64,000 bases of DNA from Polyangiaceae bacterium (GCA_020633235.1 JACKEA010000005.1:124001-188000), one strand, 5' to 3'. Positions 8,605 to 17,983 are shown, counted from the first letter of the stretch. Notes: a model not told the origin generated them from the letters alone. Program-made: numbers and translations.

Positions 8605-9123
8605 ATGCGGTGGACGGCACTCGGGCTCGTGGTCTTCGTCTTCGGCTGCAGTGCGAACGACGGCAGCAGCGGTAGCGGCGGTGGGACGGGAAGCGGCGGC
8701 GCGGGCACCGGCGGCGCCACCGGCACCGGCGCGGGCAGCGGCACCGGCGCGAGCGCGGGCACCGGCGCGAGCGCAGGCACCGGTGGCGGCTCCACCGGGA
8801 CCGGCCAGATCGGCGATCCGTGCGCCACCAACGCGGACTGCACCGCCGTCGCGGGCGCGGAGTGTTGGACTACGATTGGCGGCGGCCCCGTGCCCACCAT
8901 CACGTTTCCCGGCGGCTTCTGCTCCAAGGCGTGCGACACGCAATCGAGCGACAACGACTGCGGTGACGTTGCCGCCTGCGCCAGTGTTGGCGTGTCCGGC
9001 GGCCAGGGCAGCGTGACCCTGACGATGTGCACGCCGCCCTGCAGCCAAGACAGCGAGTGCCGGCAAGCGGAGGGCTACCGCTGCCAGATCATCTTGCCGC
9101 CCTACGGGTTCTGCACGCTCTGA
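8605..9123 (+). CDS. Gly-rich, Cys-rich lipoprotein
   Basis: This 172-aa protein has a lipoprotein signal ending in VFVFGC. A low-complexity Gly/Ser/Thr linker (about 20-70) follows, then a Cys-rich domain with about ten cysteines in EGF-like spacing (CATNADC, CSKACDTQSSDNDC, CSQDSEC). It should be lipid-anchored and disulphide-bonded outside the cytoplasm. Such modules are common in myxobacterial surface proteins; the role is unknown. ATG 8605 is preferred over the upstream in-frame GTG because it starts the signal peptide. Its 3' end overlaps the convergent gene by 22 nt. Confidence 0.75.
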   Translation: MRWTALGLVVFVFGCSANDGSSGSGGGTGSGGAGTGGATGTGAGSGTGASAGTGASAGTGGGSTGTGQIGDPCATNADCTAVAGAECWTTIGGGPVPTITFPGGFCSKACDTQSSDNDCGDVAACASVGVSGGQGSVTLTMCTPPCSQDSECRQAEGYRCQIILPPYGFCTL

Positions 9124-10277
9124 CGCGGCAGCTCGGCCACGGCGGAGAGCATCGCGTCGGCGCTCTTGGGATCCAGCGCGCCGATGCAGAGCTTCGGGCC
9201 CTTCTTCGGGATCACGACGATGCGCACCTTGCCCCGTGCTTCGTCGCCCACCAGCGTGAGGCCGAAGTCGATGGCGATGCCGAGACCAATGACCAAGAGG
9301 CCCATGCCCAGGAGCGGAGGGGAGGAGCCCGGCACGCGGGCGCCGTCCACGATCAGACCCATGCCGATGTAGCTGCCGATCACCAAAGCGAAGAGGCCGG
9401 CGTACAGGCCCAAGCGCGAGAAGCGCACCTCGCGGGTGACGCGCGCGAGGTTTTCCACGGGCACGATGGTCTCGCGGTTCTTGAGCACGCGACCGAGGAG
9501 CTCCGTGCGGTGCTCGAGCTCGAGCCCACGCTCGGTGAGCTTGAGCGCCGCGGGCTTCTTGTAGGCGAGGGCGAGACGACCGAGCAGCCGCGCGCCCCGC
9601 ATCACGAACAAGATGCCCGTGAGGGCCAAGAGCGTGGTCACCACCGGACCGTGAGGTGAGGGGGCGAGCTCGCCGGACAAGCGGTCCGGTCGCTCACTGG
9701 GCTTGTGCAGCAGCGCGCGCACCATCGGCTCGCTGCTCGTTTCCGCCAGGGTGGCGCGGGCGCGCGCCGCCGCGGGGCTCGCGCTGGTGGATAGCGCTGC
9801 TGCCGCCACCACGGCCTCGGAGCGCGACGCCGTGGCCGCGACCTGCGCCAGAGACGACCACAGCGCCGCGGCGCGGTCGCCGAGGGTGGCGTCGACGGCG
9901 GAGAGTGGATCGAGCCGGGTGTGCGCCGCGAGCCAGAGCACGCTCTCGGCGCGGGCTCGCTCCGTTTCCGGCGCGCTCGGGTAGTCCGCTCGGAGCGAGT
10001 AGCTGAACAGCGCCGAAGCCAGCGCGAGCTCCTCTGCGCTCGCCGCCCCCCGCTCGAGGATCTCCCGCACGTTGCCCCAGGGCGTGGTGCCGTCCGCGAC
10101 CTCCGGTGCATCCGCCGGCAGTGCCGCTGCGGTGCCCGGGGCGAGAAAGTCCGCGCGCCGCTCAGCCGCTGCCGCGAGGGCCGCCGCACGCACCCGAGCC
10201 GCGAGCGCTTCCAGCTCCGGCAGGGCGGACAGCTCCCCAGCGAGGGCGGCGGGACCAGGCTGACTCATAGCCGGCAT
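9102..10277 (-). CDS. Hypothetical membrane protein
   Basis: This 391-aa protein has a long Ala-rich helical N-terminal half (1-200). A hydrophobic segment follows (about 210-225), then a PH-like region (LTERGLELEHRTELLGRVLKNRETIVPVENLARV), and two further membrane segments (about 295-345, GLFALVIGSYIGMGLIV and LGMGLLVIGLGIAIDF). I do not recognise the full family. The middle resembles bacterial PH-like modules that follow membrane helices, but weakly. The start may be ATG 10277 or ATG 10268; neither has a clear ribosome site. The stop lies inside the convergent lipoprotein gene. Confidence 0.7.
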   Translation of the reverse strand: MPAMSQPGPAALAGELSALPELEALAARVRAAALAAAAERRADFLAPGTAAALPADAPEVADGTTPWGNVREILERGAASAEELALASALFSYSLRADYPSAPETERARAESVLWLAAHTRLDPLSAVDATLGDRAAALWSSLAQVAATASRSEAVVAAAALSTSASPAAARARATLAETSSEPMVRALLHKPSERPDRLSGELAPSPHGPVVTTLLALTGILFVMRGARLLGRLALAYKKPAALKLTERGLELEHRTELLGRVLKNRETIVPVENLARVTREVRFSRLGLYAGLFALVIGSYIGMGLIVDGARVPGSSPPLLGMGLLVIGLGIAIDFGLTLVGDEARGKVRIVVIPKKGPKLCIGALDPKSADAMLSAVAELPRQSVQNP

Positions 10278-10346
10278 TCGATATCCGAACGCCGCACGAG
10301 GCGCCAGCCATTGTCGAAATTCGACCTCCGAAGGCCGATTTTTTCC

Positions 10347-10754
10347 TCAGGCCACGCCGGTGGGCAGGGAATTGAGGATGGGGCCGGGCTTTTCTTCAGC
10401 CGTGGTGTCCAGGGCGCGGTTCTTGGAGTCGACCCGCACCACCGTCGGCTTGTAGCTCTGCGCCTCCTCCGGCGTCATGTCGGCGAAGGTCGCCATGATC
10501 ACCAGGTCGCCGGGCTTGTTGAGGTGGGCGGCAGCGCCGTTGATGCACACCACGCCAGAGCCGCGAGGGCCCTCGAGGGCGTAGGTCATGATGCGCGAGC
10601 CGCGGGTCACGTTCCAGATGTGCACGGATTCGTAGGGCAGGATGTTCGCCCGATCCAGCAAGTCCGCGTCGATGGTGACACTGCCCTCGTACTCCAAATC
10701 CGCGTGCGTGACGGTCGCCCGATGGATCTTCGACTTGAAGACGTTGAGCTTCAT
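10347..10754 (-). CDS. panD: Aspartate 1-decarboxylase
   Basis: PanD is a pyruvoyl enzyme that decarboxylates L-aspartate to beta-alanine for pantothenate and CoA synthesis. The 135-aa proenzyme keeps the self-cleavage site Gly24-Ser25 (EYEGSVTID), Lys9, and catalytic-region residues Arg54, Thr57 and Tyr58 (RGSRIMTYALEG). Length and spacing match the family. No other pantothenate gene is next to it. A sigma-70-like promoter lies 67-95 bp upstream. The activator PanZ known from enterics is not visible here. Confidence 0.96.
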   Translation of the reverse strand: MKLNVFKSKIHRATVTHADLEYEGSVTIDADLLDRANILPYESVHIWNVTRGSRIMTYALEGPRGSGVVCINGAAAHLNKPGDLVIMATFADMTPEEAQSYKPTVVRVDSKNRALDTTAEEKPGPILNSLPTGVA

Positions 10755-10820
10755 TTTTTCTACCTACTGCGTCGCGTCATGGCGGCCCGCTCCGCACGGG
10801 TCCACCTGCCGGACTTCGGA

Positions 10821-10849
10821 AACATAGGGGCAACATTGGGTCTTTTCAA
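10821..10849 (-). promoter_or_regulatory. Sigma-70-like promoter for panD
   Basis: On the minus strand, TTGAAA (-35, 10844-10849) and TATGTT (-10, 10821-10826) are separated by exactly 17 bp. It points at panD, with a leader of about 60 nt. Confidence 0.5.
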
Positions 10850-11022
10850 GGCATTGCCTCGTGATCGTCGGCAACTCGTTGGCTTCGGCTGACGCCCGCC
10901 GCTTCCGAGCTCCGAGAGACGACCAAAAGCGCGCGTACAAACTTGGCCCAAGCCATGCGCTCCCGGTACGGCTCGACGTGTTCCCACGCTGCATTTCCGT
11001 GGGCACGAGGAGCTTCAGCGAA

Positions 11023-11286
11023 ATGTCCACGACCGCCGATAAGACCCAGATGCTCGACAACCTCAGGGCCATGTTGCGGGACGTGTTCCGGTTGCGCACC
11101 GACGGCGTCGCCTATGCGCGGCTGGCCCGCGCCCACGGTTACGTGGATGGCTACATGCGAGTGCTGCTCGAGACCGGCATCGCCGACAAGACCGAGCTGC
11201 TCGCGCTGGTCGCGGAAGAGCGCGAGCTCGCCGACGGCCCCGCGACGGCTGCGCTCGAGTCCGGCGCCACCACCGTCGCCGCCTGA
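11023..11286 (+). CDS. Small conserved-looking hypothetical protein
   Basis: This is an 87-aa soluble, mostly helical protein (TQMLDNLRAMLRDVFRLRTD...). A GAGGAG ribosome site lies 11 nt before ATG 11023. A longer upstream frame exists but its sequence does not look coding. No domain is recognised. The frame around GYVDGYMRVLLETG has the balanced composition of a real protein. It stands between panD and a beta-helix lipoprotein gene with no functional hint from either. Confidence 0.6.
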   Translation: MSTTADKTQMLDNLRAMLRDVFRLRTDGVAYARLARAHGYVDGYMRVLLETGIADKTELLALVAEERELADGPATAALESGATTVAA

Positions 11287-11305
11287 GTCAAGCCTCCAAA
11301 GGGAT

Positions 11306-11322
11306 ATCGTGCGCCGCACGAT
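11306..11322. promoter_or_regulatory. 17-bp palindrome (operator or short hairpin)
   Basis: A perfect inverted repeat, ATCGTGC-GCC-GCACGAT, sits between the small hypothetical gene and the beta-helix lipoprotein. It could be an operator for the lipoprotein gene or a weak terminator. There is no U-tract. Confidence 0.35.
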
Positions 11323-11396
11323 TAAGGGCTCGATGTCGGTGCCCGCTTCGCTTTCACGCAGCGTAGTCTGCTGTCTCAATGGGAGCGGCGCCAAGG

Positions 11397-13385
11397 ATGA
11401 GATTCACGGCTTTGGGTGGGCTTGCCTTGGGCTGCTGCTTGCTCGGTTGTAGCGGCGAGCTCTCGGGCAAAGCTGTCGGCAATGGAGTGGACGGAGGAGG
11501 CGTGGGGCCGGATGGGGGCGGAGGCGGTGGCGGCACGGCGGGGGACGCATCTGTCGGACAGGACGGGGGCGAGCCTTTGGACGCTGGACCTCTGGACGAC
11601 GCCACCTCCGATGCCACGACACCCCCCGACGAACTGGCTCCGGTACTCACGAACTTCAGGGTGGAGACCGAGTATCCGAACCGCGTCCAGTTCGATAGCA
11701 GCAAGCCGTTGCTCGCCTCCCAGCTCGGCGCCACTGGTTTCACGGTGTCGGGCAAGACCATTTCTGGCATCGTGGTCAATGCTGGGGCGACGACAGGCCA
11801 CTACCTGACGGTAGCAGCGCCCTTCACGTTCTGGGACTACAGCACCGTTCGGCTAGAAGGAGGGACCGGCGCCGTTCACGACTTCTCGCTGACCAGAATC
11901 GTGAACTCAATCGCCGAGCCCAGCGCGGGGGTCGTGAGATACGCGAGTGCTTCGGGCAGCGGCAACGGCGACGGTACCAGTGAGTCCAATGCTTGGTCCT
12001 ACAGCCAAGCCTTCTCCAACGCCAAGGCCGGGATGACCGTGTACATGAAGGCAGGTAGCTCGTCGGCGCAGCTGTCGCTGAGCGGAGGAGGCACCGCGTC
12101 CGCGCCCATCAAGTTCATCGGCTACAAGACGGCTCCAGGCGACATTACCTCACTCTACTACTCCTACGGTGACGGCGGACTGAGCTCCACGGAGATGCCC
12201 ACGTTGAACGGCGGCGATCGAAGCTCCGGGAGCGGCATTTCGATCGAGAACGACACGAACTACGTCATCTTCAAGAACATCCAGGTCACCAACTACCTCA
12301 ATGGCGTCGAAAGCCATAACAACGCCTCCAAGCTCGTGTTCGAACGCATCCTGATCAAGGACGTTGGAACCACGAGTGCCGAAGGCTACGGCTTCGAGTT
12401 CGTGAACTTTCTCGGGGATTCGCACAAGAACAGGTTCACGGACTGCACCGTGATCAACGCCACCCACATCAACTACGCGATCTATGGCAACGGGAACCTC
12501 GTTCAGGGCTGTTCGAGCTATTGCGACGAGGTGGATCCCTCGAACGTGCTCGGGCTGACGACCGACTACTATTTCTACGTCAGAGGCAACGACAACCAGG
12601 TGCTGGATTCGCGAGCGCGGCGACTCACCTATACGGGCCACGGGGGTCATGGGTTCACGACCAAATACGTGTCGGAGCACAACCTTTTCGACAACTGCCT
12701 CGCGATCAACATGATGGAGAGTCTGGACGCACGGCATTCCACGTCGCGATTCAACGTGTTCAAGAACTGTGAAGTGGACGGCGAGACGGATATCGATAAC
12801 GGACAGTGGCGCGGTGGGATCACGCTGACGTCGGGCGCCAACCACAACGTCTTCGAGCGCATCTATCTCCACGATTTGAGATGGGCACTGTCCGCCAGCA
12901 GTTCCGGGGAAGACGTCGTGGCCGCAGGCAGCGACAACGTCTTCAGGAACATCGTCGCGAAGGACATCACGAGCTACGTCGTCCGGCTGTTCAGCGACAC
13001 GGGCGGCACGGCCGCTTTCGACGGCAACAGGTTCGAAAACTGGACCATTCAAAACGCGCCGTACTTCTTCACGAACGACGGTGGCGTTTCTTCGTCCGGC
13101 AACGAAGTGGTCAACTGCATCTTCAGCTCGGTGGCGGCCCAGCAGGCAAGCCAGGTGACCGGCTTCACCTTCGACCACAACGACTTCCATGGTGGCTTTG
13201 CCCCCGTGGGAACGAGCTCTCATACGTTAGATCCGCAGTTCGTGGATCTAGCGGGCTTCGTCCCGAAGAACGCCGGGTTGAAAGTGGGCGTCGCGCTGCC
13301 GGGAGTGGAGTACGACGGGAGCGAGCCGCCCATCGAACGGGACGCGAACGCGCCAACGATCGGCGCGCGTGAAATTCCGAACTGA
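11397..13385 (+). CDS. Right-handed parallel beta-helix lipoprotein
   Basis: This 662-aa lipoprotein has a signal ending in CCLLGC and then a Gly/Asp-rich linker (20-75). From about 170 onward it shows right-handed beta-helix features: repeated Asn-rich turns such as NYVIFKNIQVTN, HNVFERIYLHDL and DNVFRNIVAKD. This fold is typical of pectate-lyase-like polysaccharide lyases and surface adhesins; catalytic residues cannot be assigned. ATG 11397 is used because it opens the signal peptide. Stretches are far lower in GC than neighbours (48 percent at 12241-12300), which hints at horizontal origin or a structural Asn/Thr/Tyr bias. Confidence 0.8.
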   Translation: MRFTALGGLALGCCLLGCSGELSGKAVGNGVDGGGVGPDGGGGGGGTAGDASVGQDGGEPLDAGPLDDATSDATTPPDELAPVLTNFRVETEYPNRVQFDSSKPLLASQLGATGFTVSGKTISGIVVNAGATTGHYLTVAAPFTFWDYSTVRLEGGTGAVHDFSLTRIVNSIAEPSAGVVRYASASGSGNGDGTSESNAWSYSQAFSNAKAGMTVYMKAGSSSAQLSLSGGGTASAPIKFIGYKTAPGDITSLYYSYGDGGLSSTEMPTLNGGDRSSGSGISIENDTNYVIFKNIQVTNYLNGVESHNNASKLVFERILIKDVGTTSAEGYGFEFVNFLGDSHKNRFTDCTVINATHINYAIYGNGNLVQGCSSYCDEVDPSNVLGLTTDYYFYVRGNDNQVLDSRARRLTYTGHGGHGFTTKYVSEHNLFDNCLAINMMESLDARHSTSRFNVFKNCEVDGETDIDNGQWRGGITLTSGANHNVFERIYLHDLRWALSASSSGEDVVAAGSDNVFRNIVAKDITSYVVRLFSDTGGTAAFDGNRFENWTIQNAPYFFTNDGGVSSSGNEVVNCIFSSVAAQQASQVTGFTFDHNDFHGGFAPVGTSSHTLDPQFVDLAGFVPKNAGLKVGVALPGVEYDGSEPPIERDANAPTIGAREIPN

Positions 13386-13390
13386 GCTGT

Positions 13391-13433
13391 CGCACGCGCC
13401 GGGCGCGACGGGGCTCGCGCCGCACCAACAAAC
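13391..13433 (+). repeat. Intergenic palindromic repeat, copy 2
   Basis: The stem GGCGCGA / TCGCGCC has a CGGGGC loop (13402-13421) and is followed by the family tail ACCAACAAA. It lies in the 97-bp gap between convergent genes, beside a separate terminator hairpin. Confidence 0.65.
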
Positions 13434-13437
13434 GAAC

Positions 13438-13467
13438 GAAGCCACGCCTCCGAGGAGACGTGGCTTC
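13438..13467 (-). terminator. Intrinsic terminator between convergent genes
   Basis: A perfect 9-bp stem GAAGCCACG / CGTGGCTTC (13438-13446 and 13459-13467) has a 12-nt loop. On the minus strand it is followed by a T-rich run (TTCGTTCGTTTG), so it best serves the large leftward gene. It may work in both directions. Confidence 0.7.
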
Positions 13468-13482
13468 GCGCTGCTTGGGGAC

Positions 13483-16400
13483 TCAGGGGTTGACGATGGT
13501 GACGTCGCCCTCCGTGCGGGGCTTGCCGCGGCGCCACCAGGTGGCCACCTGCGTCGCGCCACTGCCGCTCACGATGTGACTGAAGGCGCCGGCGAAGTCG
13601 CTCACGGGTAGCGACTTCTTGTCCCAGCTGTGCGTCCCGCCGTTGGGCGCGCCGACGGCCCAGCGAAGCTCGCCGTTGGTCGCGTCTTGATAGGCGATCT
13701 GCACCTCGCCGGTGGCGGTGACGAAGATGCTGGAGTCGTCACCCACGATGGCTTGGCCGTCGGCGGTGGCGCCGTCGTCCACCACCTCCGGCGGCGTGGG
13801 CGTCGTGCCAGCGGTGACCTTCTGGTACACGAGGGTCTCTTCGAAGCCGTTCACGTAGCTGATGTGCCAATCGCCGCCGGAGTCCACGAACAGGCTGGTG
13901 CCGATGCCCACGTCGCCGGTGTCCGTGGGGCCGTTGGGGCCGTCCGCCTGACCGTCGAGCAACACCGGCGGTTGCCAGGTGCCGCCTTCGGAGCGGACCG
14001 CCATCAGGTTGCCGTGCAGGCGGTCGTAGTAGGCGATGCCGAGACCGGACGAGGTCTGCGCCAGCGAGATGTATCCGCCGATGCCGGCCGGATAGGTGTC
14101 GAGGTAGCTCTTGTCGTAGGACGCGACGCACGTCTTCGTGCCGCCCTCGTCGATGCAGGCGTCGCCGCTGCTGCACTTCGGATCGCAGCCTGCGGCCTTG
14201 GCCACGCACTTGCCGGTGTCTTGCACGCACACGTCCGTGCCGCACATGTAGGCGCGGCAGGGCGTTTCCGTGTTGTTGACGACGGCGTCGGCGAAGGTCC
14301 AGTCAGTGGTGGAGCCGGGCGTGGCGCTCGAGGCGGTGGCCACCCGCACGGCGCTCATCGCGCCCTCCGTGGTGGCCTCGATGGCCTGGTAGGCGATCAC
14401 CGGCTTGCCATCCACCACGAGCAGCTTGGCGTAGCGACCGAGGTCGCTCTTGTCCTTCTGCTGCACGGTGTGGACCGCCCAGTTGTTGCCGTCGAAGGCG
14501 GCGAACTTGAGCGCGCGGTTGGTGGCGTCGTAGTAGGCAACGACGGGCTTGTCGTTCACCAGGGCGATGCTGGTCCACAGACCGACGTCGTCTCCCGCCT
14601 CCGTGAGGCCTTGGCGGAAGCCGGTGATGTCGTTCAGGAACGGATCCGGTGGGCCGCCGGAGGTGCCGGGGTCGAGCGTGTCGTCGACCTCGGGCAAGCC
14701 GTCCACCGTCTGCCACACCACCTTGCCGTCGGTGTATTTGCCGACCACCAGATCGCCCCAGGTGTAGTCGACCTCACCGAAGTCCGGCGAGTTGCCGTAG
14801 CCGATGTCGTCGTAGCCGGCGACCCAGATGGTGCCGGCGGAGTCGACGGCGACGGACGAGTAGGCGCCCACCAGTCCAGGGTCGAGCACCTCGCAGTTCT
14901 CGGCGTCGGGGCAGGCGCCCGGCGGCTTGCCGGAGTCCGCACCCCCGGTGCCACCCGCTGGAGCCTTGTCGTCGCTGCCGCAGGAGCAGCCGGACCACGA
15001 CGAGGCGAGCGCCATCAGCGCCACCGTGCCGAGGACTCTTACGCTGCGGACGCTTTTGTGGGACGCGCGGGTCTGCCGCGCGTCGCCTCCGTTCTCGTCG
15101 CTCCGGCGCCGGCGCCAGAAGAGGCCCAGCGCCAGGGCCAAGAGGGCGGGGAACCCGTAGCGCTGAAGATCGCCACCGCTGGAGGGCGAGCCCGGCAGGC
15201 TGCAATTGCAGCCGCTGCCGGTGGCGAGGGATGCGTCTTGCTCGCCGCGGATCACCGACTGCTGCACCTTGCCCACGTTGCCCTCTTCATCCACGGCCTC
15301 CACCTTGACGGTGGCGCCGCTCCCCACGTCGATGCTGGACAGCGTGTCCGCCGTGACCCACTCGCTGAAGGCGCCGTCGTCCACGGCCCAGCGCACCTTC
15401 ACCGCGGTGGCGGGAGAAACGACGTCGCGCACGTTCACGTCGAGCTTGCCGGCCACGGGCTTGTCGCCGAAGGTGACGTCCGGCGGAGTCTTGTCGATCA
15501 GGAACTCCACCTTCGCGGGCGTCTCGTCCATGCTCGCCGGGATGCCGACGACGCGCGCCCGCACCTCCACGTGGTGCCGCGCCTGGATGCTCAGCTCGGG
15601 ATCCGTGAGCGTGATGTTCTTGTCGTAGGTCCACGGGTGCCAGAAGCCGCCGTCGAGGCGGTACTGGTACTCGATGGTGTTCGCGCCGTTGTCGAGGGGG
15701 CTCGACACGCGCAGATCCACCGTGGGGCGATTGTCCTTGGTGATGGTCGGCAGCGTGAGGCCGGCGAGCTCCACCTTCTTGCCGGTCACCTCGGCGGAGG
15801 TGTCCGCCTGGGCGGGCGGCAGCATCTTCGCCGAGCCGCTGGCCACGCCGAAGGCCGCGAACACGCCCAGGAAGCGGTCCGGGCCCTTCTCCAGCTTGGT
15901 GAGACCCGGGCTGCCCTGACCCTGCACCGTGGGCGGGATGTTCAGCGTGAGGCCCAGGGAGGCGAGGGAGCTGTTCAGGTCGATGGGGCTGATGGCGCCG
16001 CCGAGGGCCGAGCCGATCTGGCTGGCCACGATGGAGGCCAGCGCATCCGCCGCCTTCTGTTCGTCCTCGCGCAGCAGATCCGCGTTGGCCAGGCTGGGAT
16101 TGTTCACCTGGACTTTGTCGATCACCGGGGCGAGGCCGGCCGGCGTCACGTCCAGGTTCACCGGCGCGACGATGTCGAGCTGCGCCGTGAAGGCCCGGAT
16201 GTAGCGATCGCTCGACCACACGTAGAAGTCGATGTTCAGCTTGTTGAGCGTGATGTTGAGCAGCGGGTCGGTCTCGAGGTCCGTGCCCTTGCCGATGGTG
16301 GCCGTGGGCGGCTCTTGCGGCCGTAGAATCAAGGCCAGGGGTGCTGCCGTCTTCTGCCGCGCCAGATCCTTGAAGGACGGGATCAGGAGGCCGATGGTGT

Positions 16401-17736
16401 CGCTGTTCAAGAGCGAGCCGAAGGTGGAGCTGCCGACACCGAGGCACAGCGCGCCGCTGTTGTACACGGCGCCCAGGGCGTAGTTCAGGTACCGCTCAGA
16501 AAGCGCGAAGCCGACGTGCGGCCCTTCTCCCGTCCAGCCCGGCACGGTGTTGGCCGTGATCTCGTCGGGGATGGGAATGCTCTCCGGTTTGGTCAGGTTG
16601 GCGATGGGCACGCACTGGGTGATCGGCGTCGGCTCGGCGCCGCCCATCATGCCCACCGTCGCGCCGCTGTTGATGGGGTTCAGGTCGCCCCACAGCATGC
16701 CGGAGCTGTCGTCCCGCACGCCCTCACCGCCGAGGGCCGCGAGGAAGTCGAAGCCGCCCTTGGTCCCGGGAGACAGGCTCGAGAGCGCGGAGGAGAGATT
16801 GATGTTGCCGTCCACGCCCAGGGCGATGGCCACGCACTCGTCGTTCGAGCTCGTGCACTTGCCGGTGCCGTCCGGCGTGCAGTAGCGGCAGGTGCCGCCG
16901 CTGTCGGGATACGTGCCCGTGGGGCAGGTGACGCCGGTGGCGGGATCTTCCGTGGCGCACAGCTGGTCTTCGATGGTGCCCTTGAGCGTATCCGTGAGGC
17001 CGCCGATCAGGTTTCCGATCAAGAGGCCCTTGAGGAGGTTGGCGACCGAGTTGCCGAGGCTGTTGCCGCAGAAGTGGATCGAGTTCTCGATGGCGTTGTT
17101 GTCGATCCCGATGTTGACGATCTTGACCTTGGTGTAGCCCTTGCGTGAAACGTGCGTGGGGTCTTGATCGGCTTCCAGAGAGATGTCGATGTCGACGGGG
17201 ATCTGCGCGTAATCCAGCGGGCTGCACTTCCCACCGTTGGTGAGCACGGCCTCGATGCCGAAGGAGAACAGCACCTTGACGTCGACCGGCAGCTTGCGCA
17301 GCCGCACGGGCAGCGTGCCCTTCACCGTGATGTTGTGCGGCGCCTTGGTGGCCACGGTGAGGTTCGCCTTCGACAGGTCGCTCTCCACCACACACTCGGG
17401 CGGGTTCGCGTTCGGCTTGGGTCCGTTCGGGCACACGGTGCCGCTCGCGATGCTCGCGCTGAAGCTGCTCTTCGGTACGTCGAAGGTCACGACGCCCGCG
17501 TTCGCGCTTCCGGATCCGAGCAGGCTCGGCGCCAGCGTGCCGAGGTTGTCGCCGAGGAACTTCAAGCCGCTGTCCGTGAGGCGGACGCTGGCGGAGTTCT
17601 CGATTCGGTTTTCGCTCGGGAAGCCTCCCGGCAGTGGTGTCATCCCGCAGCCCGAGCAGCTCGAGCAGCTACCAGCGCAGCCGGCGAAAATGACGAGGAA
17701 AAGGACGAATACGATGTGCTTCAGCCAACGCGGCAT
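13483..17736 (-). CDS. Giant exported protein: two lipoprotein modules joined through a MYXO-CTERM-like segment
   Basis: This single uninterrupted 1417-codon frame starts with a lipoprotein signal (FLVIFAGC, then Cys-rich CSSCSGCGM). Residues 30-620 are an unknown exported domain; 690-830 look Ig/fibronectin-like (VEVRARVVG, DKTPPDVTFGDKPV). At about 843-880 comes a MYXO-CTERM-like tail: CNC, a hydrophobic helix (LLALALGLFW), then RRRR (15103-15210). Only about 20 residues later a second lipoprotein signal appears (VLGTVALMALASSWSGC, Cys codon 14986-14988), then a beta-propeller-like domain with repeats such as KPVVAYYDATN and GLGIAYYDRLH. It looks like two genes fused by loss of a stop. No good start lies between the halves. 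Confidence 0.75.
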   Translation of the reverse strand: MPRWLKHIVFVLFLVIFAGCAGSCSSCSGCGMTPLPGGFPSENRIENSASVRLTDSGLKFLGDNLGTLAPSLLGSGSANAGVVTFDVPKSSFSASIASGTVCPNGPKPNANPPECVVESDLSKANLTVATKAPHNITVKGTLPVRLRKLPVDVKVLFSFGIEAVLTNGGKCSPLDYAQIPVDIDISLEADQDPTHVSRKGYTKVKIVNIGIDNNAIENSIHFCGNSLGNSVANLLKGLLIGNLIGGLTDTLKGTIEDQLCATEDPATGVTCPTGTYPDSGGTCRYCTPDGTGKCTSSNDECVAIALGVDGNINLSSALSSLSPGTKGGFDFLAALGGEGVRDDSSGMLWGDLNPINSGATVGMMGGAEPTPITQCVPIANLTKPESIPIPDEITANTVPGWTGEGPHVGFALSERYLNYALGAVYNSGALCLGVGSSTFGSLLNSDTIGLLIPSFKDLARQKTAAPLALILRPQEPPTATIGKGTDLETDPLLNITLNKLNIDFYVWSSDRYIRAFTAQLDIVAPVNLDVTPAGLAPVIDKVQVNNPSLANADLLREDEQKAADALASIVASQIGSALGGAISPIDLNSSLASLGLTLNIPPTVQGQGSPGLTKLEKGPDRFLGVFAAFGVASGSAKMLPPAQADTSAEVTGKKVELAGLTLPTITKDNRPTVDLRVSSPLDNGANTIEYQYRLDGGFWHPWTYDKNITLTDPELSIQARHHVEVRARVVGIPASMDETPAKVEFLIDKTPPDVTFGDKPVAGKLDVNVRDVVSPATAVKVRWAVDDGAFSEWVTADTLSSIDVGSGATVKVEAVDEEGNVGKVQQSVIRGEQDASLATGSGCNCSLPGSPSSGGDLQRYGFPALLALALGLFWRRRRSDENGGDARQTRASHKSVRSVRVLGTVALMALASSWSGCSCGSDDKAPAGGTGGADSGKPPGACPDAENCEVLDPGLVGAYSSVAVDSAGTIWVAGYDDIGYGNSPDFGEVDYTWGDLVVGKYTDGKVVWQTVDGLPEVDDTLDPGTSGGPPDPFLNDITGFRQGLTEAGDDVGLWTSIALVNDKPVVAYYDATNRALKFAAFDGNNWAVHTVQQKDKSDLGRYAKLLVVDGKPVIAYQAIEATTEGAMSAVRVATASSATPGSTTDWTFADAVVNNTETPCRAYMCGTDVCVQDTGKCVAKAAGCDPKCSSGDACIDEGGTKTCVASYDKSYLDTYPAGIGGYISLAQTSSGLGIAYYDRLHGNLMAVRSEGGTWQPPVLLDGQADGPNGPTDTGDVGIGTSLFVDSGGDWHISYVNGFEETLVYQKVTAGTTPTPPEVVDDGATADGQAIVGDDSSIFVTATGEVQIAYQDATNGELRWAVGAPNGGTHSWDKKSLPVSDFAGAFSHIVSGSGATQVATWWRRGKPRTEGDVTIVNP

Positions 17737-17892
17737 AAGGCTCTCCCAAGCAGGCGGCTCCCGGCCGCTCGCGGCGCCCCAGGGCGAGTTCGAGTCACAG
17801 TCTAGCGCAGGTCAACGCGTCGTGGTTGTGCCGTGAACCGGTTGGCCGATACGCATCAGTGTGGTCTCGTGTGCGCCCGGGTGTGTTGCGCG

Positions 17893-17976
17893 CTGCGGCG
17901 TGACGGGGCTCGCGCCGAACCAACAAACCCTCGATCTGGATCGTTTGGATGTCGGGGCGCCGCGGTAACGCCCCGT
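17893..17976 (+). repeat. Intergenic palindromic repeat, copy 3 (two half-elements)
   Basis: The stem CGGCGTGA / TCGCGCCG with a CGGGGC loop (17896-17917) is followed by AACCAACAAA. A second hairpin, GGGGCG / CGCCCC (17954-17974), carries the CGCCGCGG core of the family's other half. The copy sits just past the 3' end of the leftward lipoprotein gene at 17984 and is the only one not between convergent genes. Confidence 0.6.
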
Positions 17977-17983
17977 CACGGAC

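Noticed and set aside
10941..10957. Sigma-54-like element before the small gene at 11023 (TTGGCCC-N5-ATGCG)
   Set aside because: Two mismatches in the conserved blocks; by my rough estimate a few such matches are expected by chance in GC-rich DNA of this length.
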